Assembly (NCBI GenBank): GCA_017559985.1
Contig: JAFYPW010000013.1
Location: 1-49,110 of the forward strand
Source of the DNA: Oscillospiraceae bacterium
GTDB taxonomy: Bacteria; Bacillota; Clostridia; Oscillospirales; JAAYXM01
Reading direction: 5' to 3'
DNA: 49,110 nucleotides
Every line of letters begins with the position of its first letter. Positions within the stretch are counted from its first letter, which is position 1. The translations under genes and the position numbers were made by a program. Below the pieces are notes generated by a model. That model had not been told where the DNA came from. It made no database searches and saw only the letters and a program-made list of their open reading frames with translations. This document shows, one piece after another, positions 41,669 through 49,110 of this stretch.

Positions 41669-42397
41669 ATGCACGAAAAAGTATCGATTTACGGTATTTC
41701 TTATGATAATGTCACGCTGACGGAAGCGGCGGCGATTGCGTCTGATATGCTCATTGAAGAAAAGAACCACGTTGTCGTAACACCCAACGCAGAAATTGCA
41801 TATCTCGCATCAAAAGACGAGGAACTTTGCAGGATAATAAATTCTGCCGATATAGTCATTGCAGACGGTATAGGTGTGGTATATGCCTCAAAGATTTACG
41901 GCACCCCCGTCAAAGAAAAGGTTGCAGGTGTTGAGCTTGGCGAGCTCGTTATGCGAAACGCCGAGGAAACGGGAAACGGCATATTCTTTCTCGGTGCAAA
42001 GCCCGGTGTCGGTGAGCTTGCGGCGGGAAAACTCTCGGAAAAATATCCGGGTCTTAACTTCGTAGGCATCCGCGACGGATATTTCAAAGACGATGCCGAG
42101 GTCATAAGTGCCATAAACGAGAGTGGAGCTGATATTCTCTATGTCTGTCTCGGCGCACCCAAGCAGGAAAGGTGGATTGCAGAGCACCGTGATGAGCTCA
42201 ATGTCCGTCTCACACTCGGTCTTGGCGGCGCGCTTGATTCCTGGGCAGGCGTTGTGAAGCGCGCTCCAGAAATCTGGATAAGGCTCGGGCTTGAATGGCT
42301 TTACCGCCTCATCCGCGAGCCGAAGCGCTTTGTGCGGATGCTTTCGCTTCCCAAGTATATGTTTGCCGTAATTTTTGACAGTCTCAGAAAGAGGTAG
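41669..42397 (+). CDS. tagA: WecG/TagA/CpsF-family glycosyltransferase
   Basis: GT26-family transferases add a sugar, typically ManNAc, to an undecaprenyl-linked GlcNAc in the making of wall teichoic acid or surface polysaccharide. The protein has 242 residues. The family landmarks are VVTPNAEIAYLA, the SADIVIADGIGVVYASKIYG region with the catalytic-type aspartate, LGAPKQERWIAEH and GGALDSWAGVVKRAPEIWIRLGLEW, spanning most of the family. AGAAAGGAAA precedes the ATG. No other wall-polymer genes are adjacent, so the polymer is unknown. Confidence 0.88.
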   Translation: MHEKVSIYGISYDNVTLTEAAAIASDMLIEEKNHVVVTPNAEIAYLASKDEELCRIINSADIVIADGIGVVYASKIYGTPVKEKVAGVELGELVMRNAEETGNGIFFLGAKPGVGELAAGKLSEKYPGLNFVGIRDGYFKDDAEVISAINESGADILYVCLGAPKQERWIAEHRDELNVRLTLGLGGALDSWAGVVKRAPEIWIRLGLEWLYRLIREPKRFVRMLSLPKYMFAVIFDSLRKR

Positions 42398-42403
42398 TTT
42401 TGT

Positions 42404-43069
42404 ATGCGAGGAAAGCTTATAACAATCGAAGGGACAGACTGCTCGGGAAAATCAACCCAGCTTTCGCTTCTGGCGGAAAGACTTACGCGCGAGGGCGTCG
42501 AGTTTAAGAAAATAGCCTTCCCGCGCTATGATAGCGAATCCTCTGCACTTGTGAGGATGTATCTCGGCGGAGAGTTCGGTGAAAATGTGAAAAACGTAAA
42601 CCCTTATGCCGCGTCGAGCTTTTTTGCGGTTGACAGGGTTGCATCATATCTTCGTGAATGGAAAAGCTACATAGAAGAAGGCGGAAGCGTTCTTCTTGAC
42701 CGCTACACAACATCAAACGCCATATACCAGGCGACAAAGCTTTGTGTGGCAGAGCGCGAGAAGTTCTGCGACTGGCTGTTTGACTTTGAGTATAATCTTT
42801 TAGGGCTTCCTCGTCCTGACGGTGTAATCTTTCTTGATATGCCGCCGCGGTTTGCAGAAAAGCTTATGCAGGGGCGCGACGAAAAGGAAGACCTCCACGA
42901 GCGGGATAAAGAATATCTCAAAGGCTGCTACGAAAGTGCGTGTTCGCTTGCGGAGAGATATTCGTGGGAGCGAATATCCTGTGTGGAAAATGACAGGATA
43001 AAGACAATAGAAGAAATGCACGAAGAAATATCGGAAAAGGTTTTTAAAATTCTCAGAGAAGGGAAATAG
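42404..43069 (+). CDS. tmk: Thymidylate kinase
   Basis: This P-loop kinase of 221 residues makes dTDP from dTMP. It has Walker A in EGTDCSGKST (near residue 9), the DRYTTSNAIYQ motif for dTMP binding and a LID-like QGRDEKEDLHERDKEYL region. Its core carries longer linkers than E. coli Tmk, as in some Clostridial forms. It lies 6 bp after the glycosyltransferase and is followed at once by the next gene. Confidence 0.88.
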   Translation: MRGKLITIEGTDCSGKSTQLSLLAERLTREGVEFKKIAFPRYDSESSALVRMYLGGEFGENVKNVNPYAASSFFAVDRVASYLREWKSYIEEGGSVLLDRYTTSNAIYQATKLCVAEREKFCDWLFDFEYNLLGLPRPDGVIFLDMPPRFAEKLMQGRDEKEDLHERDKEYLKGCYESACSLAERYSWERISCVENDRIKTIEEMHEEISEKVFKILREGK

Positions 43070-43966
43070 ATGTTGGAATTTCGTAAAATGAAGAGTGACG
43101 ATTATGCCGTATGTGCGCCCGTTATGGAAAGTGAGGGCTTTATGTGCACGGAAAGCGGATTTCCCACCCTTTATATGTGGAGTGATTTTTACAACACGGA
43201 AATATGTATAAAGGACGGAACCGTTTATTTCCGCACCGGACACGGAGACGATGTTGCATATACATTCCCTTATGGCGGAAACTTAAAGTCGGCACTTCTT
43301 GAAATTTATGAAGAAGAGAAAGCAAACGGCAGAAAACCGAGGTTTTTGTCGCTTACGCGGCGTATGCGCGAAAGGATAGAAACACTTTTTCCGGGTGAGT
43401 TTGTCTATACGGAAAAACGCAGTTCTTTTGACTATATATACAGTCGCAAGGCTCTTGCAACACTTTCCGGAAAGAATTATCATCAGAAACGAAACCACGT
43501 AAACAAATTCACAAAGCGCTACTCGGGGCGGTTTGAATACTCGGCGATGGTCAAAGCCGATATACCTGAGGTTTTGAAATTCCAGAAAAAGTGGATGGAG
43601 CTCGCCTCGGAAAAACAGGGGATAGAGTCTCTTCGATATGAAACTCACGCGTGTGAAGAGCTGCTCTCTCATTTTTCGGAATTTTCCCTTCGCGGTGGGA
43701 TACTCCGCCTTGACGGTGAGATATGCGCGTACTGTGTCGGCGCGAAAATATCGGACGACACGGTTGATGTTATGATAGAAAAAGCGGATTTTCGCCTTGA
43801 CGGAGCATACCAGGTGATAAATAAGCTGTTTTGCGAAAATGAGTGTAAGGATGTTAGTTATATAAACCGCGAAGAGGATATGGGAATTGAGGGCTTGCGC
43901 CGCGCAAAGCTTTCATATTACCCTGAGTTTATGTTGGAGAAATACGGTGCTTTATGGGAGAAATAA
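43070..43966 (+). CDS. DUF2156 (phosphatidylglycerol-lysyltransferase-type GNAT) protein
   Basis: This 298-residue protein belongs to the DUF2156 family, which shares the double-GNAT fold of the C-terminal domain of MprF lysyl-PG synthases and of FemX. There is no membrane domain, so it is not a full MprF. Visible landmarks are the KNYHQKRNHVNKF segment, LRGGILRLDGEICAYCVGA and INREEDMGIEGLRRAKLSYYP. It directly abuts tmk (stop 43069, ATG 43070) and overlaps the next acetyltransferase by 13 bp. The substrate is unknown. Confidence 0.86.
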   Translation: MLEFRKMKSDDYAVCAPVMESEGFMCTESGFPTLYMWSDFYNTEICIKDGTVYFRTGHGDDVAYTFPYGGNLKSALLEIYEEEKANGRKPRFLSLTRRMRERIETLFPGEFVYTEKRSSFDYIYSRKALATLSGKNYHQKRNHVNKFTKRYSGRFEYSAMVKADIPEVLKFQKKWMELASEKQGIESLRYETHACEELLSHFSEFSLRGGILRLDGEICAYCVGAKISDDTVDVMIEKADFRLDGAYQVINKLFCENECKDVSYINREEDMGIEGLRRAKLSYYPEFMLEKYGALWEK

Positions 43967-44754
43967 TACGCCGCGCGCTGTCTTCGGACATTGAGAGGCT
44001 TCGCACGCTCTGGGACGAATGCTTCCCCGACGACACGGCATATGCAGATTTTTTCTTTGAAAATATTTTCAAATTAAACTCCGCTGTTGTTTTTGAGAAG
44101 AACGGCGAGGTTTGCGGGATGATACACGTTTTCCCGCGCATTATCGCGACACCGCAAGGCGAGATGAGCGCAAAGTATATCTACGGAGTGGGGACAGACA
44201 AGAAATACCGCGGCCTTGGAATTGCAGGAAAGCTTCTGGAAAGTGAAGCGAAAGATTGCGATATGCTCGTTTTGATTCCTGCAAATGAAGGTCTTTTTGA
44301 GTTTTATAAAAAATACGGCTTTGAGGAAATCTGCGAGGTTGGAAAATTTATTGCAAAGCCACTCGGCACGGTCGATGTCAGACGCGCGGAGTATCGAGAT
44401 ATTCCGTTTATAAACGAAGTGTACCAAAAATGCTGCCATGGCGGAGTTTTTGCAAAGCGCGACGAAGCGACGTGGAAGCTGCTTTTTTCCGAATACGAGT
44501 TTTTCGGTGGCGGATTCCTTGTATTTCCGGGCGGCTACTGCGCACACTATGAACACGAAGGAAAGCTTTTCATCAGTGAGTTTTTCTCAGAAGATGCCCC
44601 GGCATCTTCGGTTGCAGGAGCTTTGGGACGCGAGGTTGAGGTAACGACGAGAGGATGCGGCAAGAAGCTTTCTGTTGTTCGTCCGATTTCGGACAAGGCA
44701 GAAAAAATGCTTTCGGAAACCGTGGACAGATATATAAATCTTATGCACAACTGA
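43954..44754 (+). CDS. GNAT-family N-acetyltransferase
   Basis: This 266-residue protein starts with a GNAT domain. The acetyl-CoA loop GVGTDKKYRGLGIAGKLL is visible at about 75-95, with PANEGLFEFYKKYGF at 107-121. The C-terminal half is a second GNAT-like or substrate domain (AEYRDIPFINEVYQKC onward), as in two-domain acetyltransferases such as Eis-like proteins. It overlaps the DUF2156 gene by 13 bp, so it is co-translated with it. The substrate is unknown. Confidence 0.85.
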   Translation: MGEIIRRALSSDIERLRTLWDECFPDDTAYADFFFENIFKLNSAVVFEKNGEVCGMIHVFPRIIATPQGEMSAKYIYGVGTDKKYRGLGIAGKLLESEAKDCDMLVLIPANEGLFEFYKKYGFEEICEVGKFIAKPLGTVDVRRAEYRDIPFINEVYQKCCHGGVFAKRDEATWKLLFSEYEFFGGGFLVFPGGYCAHYEHEGKLFISEFFSEDAPASSVAGALGREVEVTTRGCGKKLSVVRPISDKAEKMLSETVDRYINLMHN

Positions 44755-44769
44755 AAAAGGAGCAAGAAA

Positions 44770-45312
44770 ATGGTTTATTTACTTCTTGAAGAAGGCTTTG
44801 AAATGTGCGAGGCACTGACTCCTGTTGACATTCTACGCCGCGGCGGTGTTGAGGTTGCGACGGTTGGGGTAAGCGATGGCTGCATAACCTCGTCTCACGG
44901 AGTAAGAGTGTGTGCGGACAAAGCTTTTTCCGAAATCTCTTTTGACGATATGGAAATGCTCATTATTCCGGGCGGTCAGCCGGGGGTTGATAATCTCTGG
45001 AAGAATGCCGAGGTGCGGGCGTTGGTTGAGAAGGTAAACAAAAAAGGCATAAAGCTTTCTGCAATATGCGCAGCGCCCATAATACTTGCAAGGCTCGGAA
45101 TCCTCTCGGGCAAAAGAGCTGTGTGCTATCCCTCCTGTGCAGAGGAACTCGGGAAAGCTTATATCGGCGGTCTTTCCGGTGTATGCCGCGACGGAGACAT
45201 AATAACAGGTCGCGCGGCGGGCGATGCGCTCGATTTCTCGTTTGAAGTGCTCTCTTTGCTTCGCGGAGAGGAGACTGTGCGCGAGGTCAAGGCGGCAATC
45301 TGTTATGAATAA
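44770..45312 (+). CDS. DJ-1/PfpI-family protein
   Basis: This 180-residue protein has the DJ-1/ThiJ/PfpI fold. It shows the EEGFEMCEALTPVDILRRGG start with the conserved Glu, the IIPGGQPGVDNL strand and the nucleophile elbow cysteine in SAICAAPIILARLG. Relatives (YajL, DJ-1) act as chaperone-like or deglycase-type stress proteins. Activity here is not predictable. AAGGAG precedes the ATG. Its end overlaps the next gene by 8 bp. Confidence 0.9.
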   Translation: MVYLLLEEGFEMCEALTPVDILRRGGVEVATVGVSDGCITSSHGVRVCADKAFSEISFDDMEMLIIPGGQPGVDNLWKNAEVRALVEKVNKKGIKLSAICAAPIILARLGILSGKRAVCYPSCAEELGKAYIGGLSGVCRDGDIITGRAAGDALDFSFEVLSLLRGEETVREVKAAICYE

Positions 45313-45856
45313 AGAAGAATTAAGAAAGGAAATGCTTTCTTCTTTGAAGAACGCATCCTGCGAAAACGATTTTGTAATAGTACAAAAAATACAGGAACTG
45401 CCCGAATATAAGGCGGCAGACTGCGTGTTCGTATATGTGGGAACCGGCCACGAGATAAAAACAGACACCCTTATAGACAATATGATAAATGCAGGCAAGA
45501 CCGTCTGTGTGCCGCTGTGCTTCGGAAAAGGCGAGATGTCGGCAAAGCAGATCCGTTCAAGAAACGAGCTTGATGTCGGAAGATACGGGATTTTGGAGCC
45601 ATCATACGGTGCACCCGATATCCGAGAGGAGGATATTTCGCTCGTGGTCGTACCCGGAGTTGCTTTTGGACGTGATTTTTCCCGACTCGGTCGCGGTGGG
45701 GGATATTACGACAGGTTTCTTGAGAAAACAAAGAATGCAGTATTTGTCGCGCCGTGCCGCAAAGAAAACCTTTTCGACACAGTTCCGTGTGAGGAGCACG
45801 ACAAGGCTGTCGATGTAATAGTAACGGAGAAAAAAGTTTTAAGAAAAGTCAGGTGA
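45305..45856 (+). CDS. 5-formyltetrahydrofolate cyclo-ligase
   Basis: This enzyme (MTHFS) converts 5-formyl-THF to 5,10-methenyl-THF with ATP. The protein has 183 residues. The family signature is clear near the end: VVPGVAFGRDFSRLGRGGGY followed by YDRFL. I chose the ATG at 45305, inside the end of the DJ-1 gene, because MNKEELRKEML matches the usual N-terminal helix. An upstream in-frame start at 45224 would only add residues from another gene. Confidence 0.92.
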   Translation: MNKEELRKEMLSSLKNASCENDFVIVQKIQELPEYKAADCVFVYVGTGHEIKTDTLIDNMINAGKTVCVPLCFGKGEMSAKQIRSRNELDVGRYGILEPSYGAPDIREEDISLVVVPGVAFGRDFSRLGRGGGYYDRFLEKTKNAVFVAPCRKENLFDTVPCEEHDKAVDVIVTEKKVLRKVR

Positions 45857-45862
45857 AGAGAA

Positions 45863-46903
45863 ATGGCAACAAAGAAAAGTAAAAGAAGAAAACAGCTCAA
45901 ATACATATACATAGCATTTGTTCTCGGAATATCAATGCTCCTCTCCGCGTGGATTATAGCGTCTGCAAACGAGCTTCTTGCTCTTGCAAGACCGGACCGC
46001 GAAATTATCGTGGAAATTCCCGAGGGCGCGTCACATGGGAAGGTTGCAAGGATTCTCAAAAAGAACGACGTTATTGAGCAGACGTGGCTTTTCCACACGT
46101 TTGCGCTTCTCACAAAGAGCCGTGCAGAATTTCCGGCAGGTGAATATAAGCTCAACTCAAATATGGACTACCGCGCTATGCTTCGCCGGCTTACGAGCAA
46201 GAAAGCAGTTCTCAACACGGTAAAGGTAACAATCCCCGAGGGGTATGAAGTAAGCCAAATTGTCGAGCTTCTTGAACAAAAGGGGGTCTGCGATAAGGCG
46301 GCACTCGAAGAAGCACTTGCCAATACCGATTTTGACTATGCGTTTTTATCAGACCTTCCGCTCGGAAAGAAGAACAGACTCGAAGGCTATCTCTTCCCGG
46401 ACACCTATGAGTTTTACAAAAACGACCTTCCAGAGCGCGTAATAAAGAAGTTTCTTTCAAACTTTGAGGTTAAGTTCACAAGTGAGATGGCAGCCCGCGC
46501 AAGGGAACTCGGTATGTCAACACACGAGCTTATAACCTTTGCCTCCATAGTCGAGCGTGAAGCAACTGCAAAGGACAGAGCAAACATATCATCTGTTTTT
46601 CATAACAGATTGAGCAGTAAGACGTACCCGTATCTTGAATCCTGCGCGACGGTGCAGTATGTTCTCGGCGAGCGCAAGAAGGTAATAAGCATTGCTGACA
46701 CAAAGATAGACAATAAATATAACACATACAAGTATAAGGGTCTTCCGCCGGGACCGATTGCAAACCCCGGACTTGATGCGATAAAGGCAGCACTTTATCC
46801 GAGCGATACAGACTATCTGTTCTTTGCATTACAGGAAGACGGCACACATAAGTTTTCAAAGACTTATGAAGAGCATTTGAAAACACCGAAGATTAATCCG
46901 TGA
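45863..46903 (+). CDS. mltG: Endolytic peptidoglycan transglycosylase MltG
   Basis: MltG (YceG-like) cuts nascent glycan strands next to the membrane and helps set their length. The protein has 346 residues, with a short basic cytosolic start, one transmembrane segment at about 14-34 (YIYIAFVLGISMLLSAWIIA), a LysM-like region and the catalytic domain. The catalytic glutamate lies in FASIVEREA, and the C-terminal LPPGPIANPGLDAIKAALYP is typical. AAGAG precedes the ATG. In Bacillus the mltG gene (yrrL) stands before the U32 genes, as here. Confidence 0.94.
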   Translation: MATKKSKRRKQLKYIYIAFVLGISMLLSAWIIASANELLALARPDREIIVEIPEGASHGKVARILKKNDVIEQTWLFHTFALLTKSRAEFPAGEYKLNSNMDYRAMLRRLTSKKAVLNTVKVTIPEGYEVSQIVELLEQKGVCDKAALEEALANTDFDYAFLSDLPLGKKNRLEGYLFPDTYEFYKNDLPERVIKKFLSNFEVKFTSEMAARARELGMSTHELITFASIVEREATAKDRANISSVFHNRLSSKTYPYLESCATVQYVLGERKKVISIADTKIDNKYNTYKYKGLPPGPIANPGLDAIKAALYPSDTDYLFFALQEDGTHKFSKTYEEHLKTPKINP

Positions 46904-48147
46904 TGATGAGTATGATTAAAAAACCTGAAATTCTCTCACCCGCAGGAGATATGGAAAAACTGCGCGCCGCAGTGCTCTACGGCGCGGATGCGGTGTATCT
47001 TGCAGGCGAGATGTTCGGTATGCGGACAGCCTCGCAGAATTTCTCACACGACGAGCTTGAAATTGCCGTAGGACACGCACATAAAAACGGAGTGAAGGTA
47101 TATGTTACCTGCAATACCCTGATGCGAAACCACGATCTTAAACTTCTACCCGGATATCTTGAAATGCTCGGCTCGGTCGGGGTGGACGGCATAATCGTTG
47201 CAGACCTTGGCTGTATGCGCCTTGCACAGAAGTATGCGCCTTCGGCGGAGATTCATATAAGCACACAGGCGAGCGTTTTAAACCGTGACGCGGCAAACGC
47301 CTGGTATGAGTTGGGTGCGGCGCGCGTGTGCCTTGCGCGCGAGGCAAGTCTTTCCGAAATTTCGGAAATCGTTGAGCACAAAAACAAGAATCTTCAGATA
47401 GAGGCTTTTGTTCACGGTGCTATGTGTATGGCGTATTCCGGAAGATGTATGATATCCGACTACCTTGCAGGCCGTTCGTCAAATCGCGGCAACTGCGCAC
47501 AGCCCTGTCGCTGGAAGTATGCGCTTGTTGAGGAAAAGCGTCCGGGTGAGTATTACCCCGTTGTGGAGGATGAGCACGGAACGCATATTTTTAACTCAAA
47601 GGATATGAATATGGTGTCATACATACCCGAGCTTATCGGCGCGGGGATTGACAGCTTTAAAATTGAGGGCAGAGTAAAATCTGCATACTACTGTGCAGCG
47701 GTAACAAACGCATACCGACTTGCTGTGGACGAATATGCAAAATCCCCCGACACGTGGGAACGCGACGGCTTCTGGCTCACCGAGGTCAACAAGGTCAGCC
47801 ACCGCGAATATTGCACAGGCTTCTATTTCGGCGAGGAGAGAATTCAGCGCACGGAAACCTCAAACTATATCCGCACATGGGATGTTGTTGCCTCTGTTGT
47901 TGAATGTGATGATGAGGGCAACGCCGTTCTTGAACAAAAGAATAAGTTTGACATAAATACCGAATATGAGCTTATGCAGCCGCGCGCTGTGCCGCAGAAG
48001 GTCATTTTTGAAAAGATGATAAACGAAAAAGGCGAGGAGATAGACTCTGCCCGTCAGGCAAAAATCCGTGTCCGCGTAAAGCTTCCCACAAAAGCACCTG
48101 TCGGTGCGTTTATAAGAAGAGAAGGGAGCCGTTTTGATGCTTCGTAA
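46903..48147 (+). CDS. trhP: U32-family protein, probable tRNA 5-hydroxyuridine modification protein TrhP
   Basis: This protein of about 414 residues is a U32-type 'peptidase'. The U32 signature is intact: FVHGAMCMAYSGRCMISDYL then NRGNCAQPCRWKY, with the iron-sulfur-type cysteines. In Bacillus, relatives YrrN/YrrO lie after mltG and act in prephenate-dependent hydroxylation of U34 in tRNA. The gene order here agrees, so tRNA modification is more likely than proteolysis. Starts at 46900 (GTG), 46903 and 46906 are possible; 46903 shares a base with the mltG stop. It overlaps the next gene by 11 bp. Confidence 0.85.
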   Translation: MMSMIKKPEILSPAGDMEKLRAAVLYGADAVYLAGEMFGMRTASQNFSHDELEIAVGHAHKNGVKVYVTCNTLMRNHDLKLLPGYLEMLGSVGVDGIIVADLGCMRLAQKYAPSAEIHISTQASVLNRDAANAWYELGAARVCLAREASLSEISEIVEHKNKNLQIEAFVHGAMCMAYSGRCMISDYLAGRSSNRGNCAQPCRWKYALVEEKRPGEYYPVVEDEHGTHIFNSKDMNMVSYIPELIGAGIDSFKIEGRVKSAYYCAAVTNAYRLAVDEYAKSPDTWERDGFWLTEVNKVSHREYCTGFYFGEERIQRTETSNYIRTWDVVASVVECDDEGNAVLEQKNKFDINTEYELMQPRAVPQKVIFEKMINEKGEEIDSARQAKIRVRVKLPTKAPVGAFIRREGSRFDAS

Positions 48148-49042
48148 GCTCTGCCATACCGTTGATGCGGATGACGACGGAAAGAAACTCTCTGAAATAC
48201 TCAGGCAGCGCTTCGGCGTTTCGGCAATGCTCCTGCGCCGGATAAAGCGCACGGAAAACGGACTTCTCTTGAATGGGAAAAGCGTATACACGATAGATGT
48301 GGCGCACACGGGCGATAGGATAGAAGCAATTTTAGAAGATGAAAACACGGGCTCTGATGCGGTTGTTCCAACCGAGGGCGAGCTTGACATCCTCTTTGAA
48401 AATGAAGATATCCTTGTTGTGAATAAGCCAGGAGATATCGCGGTGCATCCCTCCCACGGTCATTTTTCAACATCGCTTGGAAATATCGTTATGTGGTATT
48501 ATAAAAGTCGCGGAGAAAACTTTGTTTTCAGACCGATAAACCGCCTCGACCGCGGTGTTTCGGGAGTTATGGCGGTTGCCAAAAATGCCTATTCCCACAC
48601 CTTTGCCGCGCGGCTTTTACACAGCGGCGATTTTTACAGAGAATATCTCGCGGTGGTTGAGGGTGAGTTGGAGAAGAAAAAAGGCGAGATAGATGCCCCT
48701 ATCGGACGCCGCGACGGCTCGGTTATAGAGCGCGAGGTCCGCGAGGATGGCGATACGGCTCTTACAAGATATGAGTGTATAGAGTCAAAAAACGGAAAAA
48801 GTCTTGTGCGCGTGCTGCCGCAGACGGGGCGCACGCATCAGATTCGCGTGCATATGGCACATATAGGATATCCCCTCGTGGGAGATTTTCTGTATGGTAA
48901 AGAGCATCCGTTGCTTCCGGGACGGTGTGCACTGCATTCTCACAGGCTGCATATGCAGCTTCCGTTTTGCGGGGGAGAGATAGATATATCCTCTCCGCTT
49001 CCGCCGGAGCTTAAAAGAATATATGACGAAAAAGCAGATTGA
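48137..49042 (+). CDS. RluA-family pseudouridine synthase
   Basis: This enzyme of 301 residues isomerises uridine in rRNA or tRNA. It has an N-terminal S4-like RNA-binding part (LSEILRQRFGVSAMLLRRIK) and the RluA catalytic core. The catalytic Asp lies in INRLDRGVSG, where the usual His of HRLD is Asn. The RTHQIRVHMAHIGYPLVGD segment follows. I chose the ATG at 48137 behind GGGAG; a TTG one codon earlier is possible. The exact target uridine cannot be read from sequence. Confidence 0.9.
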   Translation: MLRKLCHTVDADDDGKKLSEILRQRFGVSAMLLRRIKRTENGLLLNGKSVYTIDVAHTGDRIEAILEDENTGSDAVVPTEGELDILFENEDILVVNKPGDIAVHPSHGHFSTSLGNIVMWYYKSRGENFVFRPINRLDRGVSGVMAVAKNAYSHTFAARLLHSGDFYREYLAVVEGELEKKKGEIDAPIGRRDGSVIEREVREDGDTALTRYECIESKNGKSLVRVLPQTGRTHQIRVHMAHIGYPLVGDFLYGKEHPLLPGRCALHSHRLHMQLPFCGGEIDISSPLPPELKRIYDEKAD

Positions 49043-49066
49043 TTTTAAATCAATCTGCTTTTATAT
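49030..49066 (+). terminator. Strong terminator after the RluA-type gene
   Basis: A near-perfect palindrome of 16-bp arms (AAAAGCAGATTGATTT / AAATCAATCTGCTTTT) begins in the last codons of the gene and ends in T-rich DNA. It closes the run that starts at 41669. Nothing is visible in the last 45 bp of the window. Confidence 0.87.
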
Positions 49067-49110
49067 ATGATGATATACATTTAAAAAGTTGAGTTCTGTT
49101 CTTGTTATAG

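Noticed and set aside
44833..45498. 221-residue open frame on the minus strand
   Set aside because: It is antisense to the DJ-1 and cyclo-ligase genes, which have clear signatures.
1..49110. CRISPR array, tRNA or rRNA genes, insertion sequences or prophage
   Set aside because: No regular repeat-spacer pattern, no tRNA-like cloverleaf or T-loop motif, and no transposase, integrase or phage genes were seen on either strand.

Overview
The window is about 49 kb of densely packed, mostly core-genome DNA from an anaerobic, probably endospore-forming member of the Clostridia (Firmicutes). Support for this comes from the spore maturation pair spmA/spmB, HPr kinase, an AbrB-type regulator, Rex, a T-box leader in front of pheST, a pyruvate formate-lyase gene, frequent TTG and GTG starts with strong Shine-Dalgarno sequences, and SigA-type promoters. 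The genus cannot be fixed from sequence alone. I found no tRNA, rRNA, CRISPR array, insertion sequence or prophage.

Layout. (1) Positions 1-6369, minus strand: hprK-glcK-pcrA-pflB reads leftward from a good promoter at 5219-5247, behind spmA-spmB. The left edge cuts pflB. (2) 6464-6703: a small AbrB-type regulator with a C-terminal zinc-ribbon-like tail, divergent from spmAB. Its promoter carries two short dyads. (3) 6885-21384, plus strand: a long, tightly spaced series. It starts with a lipoprotein and a two-component system, then yqhQ-like (DUF1385), prmC, recA, recX, rimO, pgsA, cysS, polA, rimI and tsaD. These serve DNA repair, ribosome and tRNA modification, and phospholipid synthesis. 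tsaD carries a one-base frameshift in a G run. (4) 21385-21882: the longest gene-free gap, AT-rich, with three clustered DnaA-box-like sites. (5) 21883-24822: an isocitrate/isopropylmalate-type dehydrogenase, rex and an SLH-like exported protein. (6) 24918-31122: a Tet(M)-like GTPase, class II galT, a GH25 muramidase, a DEDDh exonuclease and an E2/CAT-fold protein lacking the catalytic histidine. (7) 31148-32567: a divergent AraC regulator and fucU. (8) 32657-37806: cca, an ACT-ACT-metallo-beta-lactamase fusion broken by a second homopolymer frameshift, galE and galK. (9) 37814-41555: T-box, pheS and pheT. (10) 41669-49042: a wall glycosyltransferase, thymidylate kinase, DUF2156 and GNAT proteins, DJ-1/PfpI, 5-formyl-THF cyclo-ligase, mltG, a U32 tRNA hydroxylation protein and an RluA-type pseudouridine synthase, closed by a strong terminator.

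How they fit together. Sugar use is spread over the window: Leloir genes galT, galE and galK in separate places, fucU with its AraC neighbour, glucokinase, and HPr kinase for catabolite control. Redox control (Rex) sits with a dehydrogenase. Much of the rest is translation accuracy and RNA modification (cysS, pheST, rimO, prmC, tsaD, rimI, cca, U32, RluA).

I do not see a clear new multi-gene system such as a defence island. The observations most worth following are the DnaA-box cluster far from any dnaA gene, the ACT-ACT-MBL fusion, the catalytic-His-less E2-like protein, the Tet(M)-like chromosomal GTPase, and the two homopolymer frameshifts, which may be sequencing errors.
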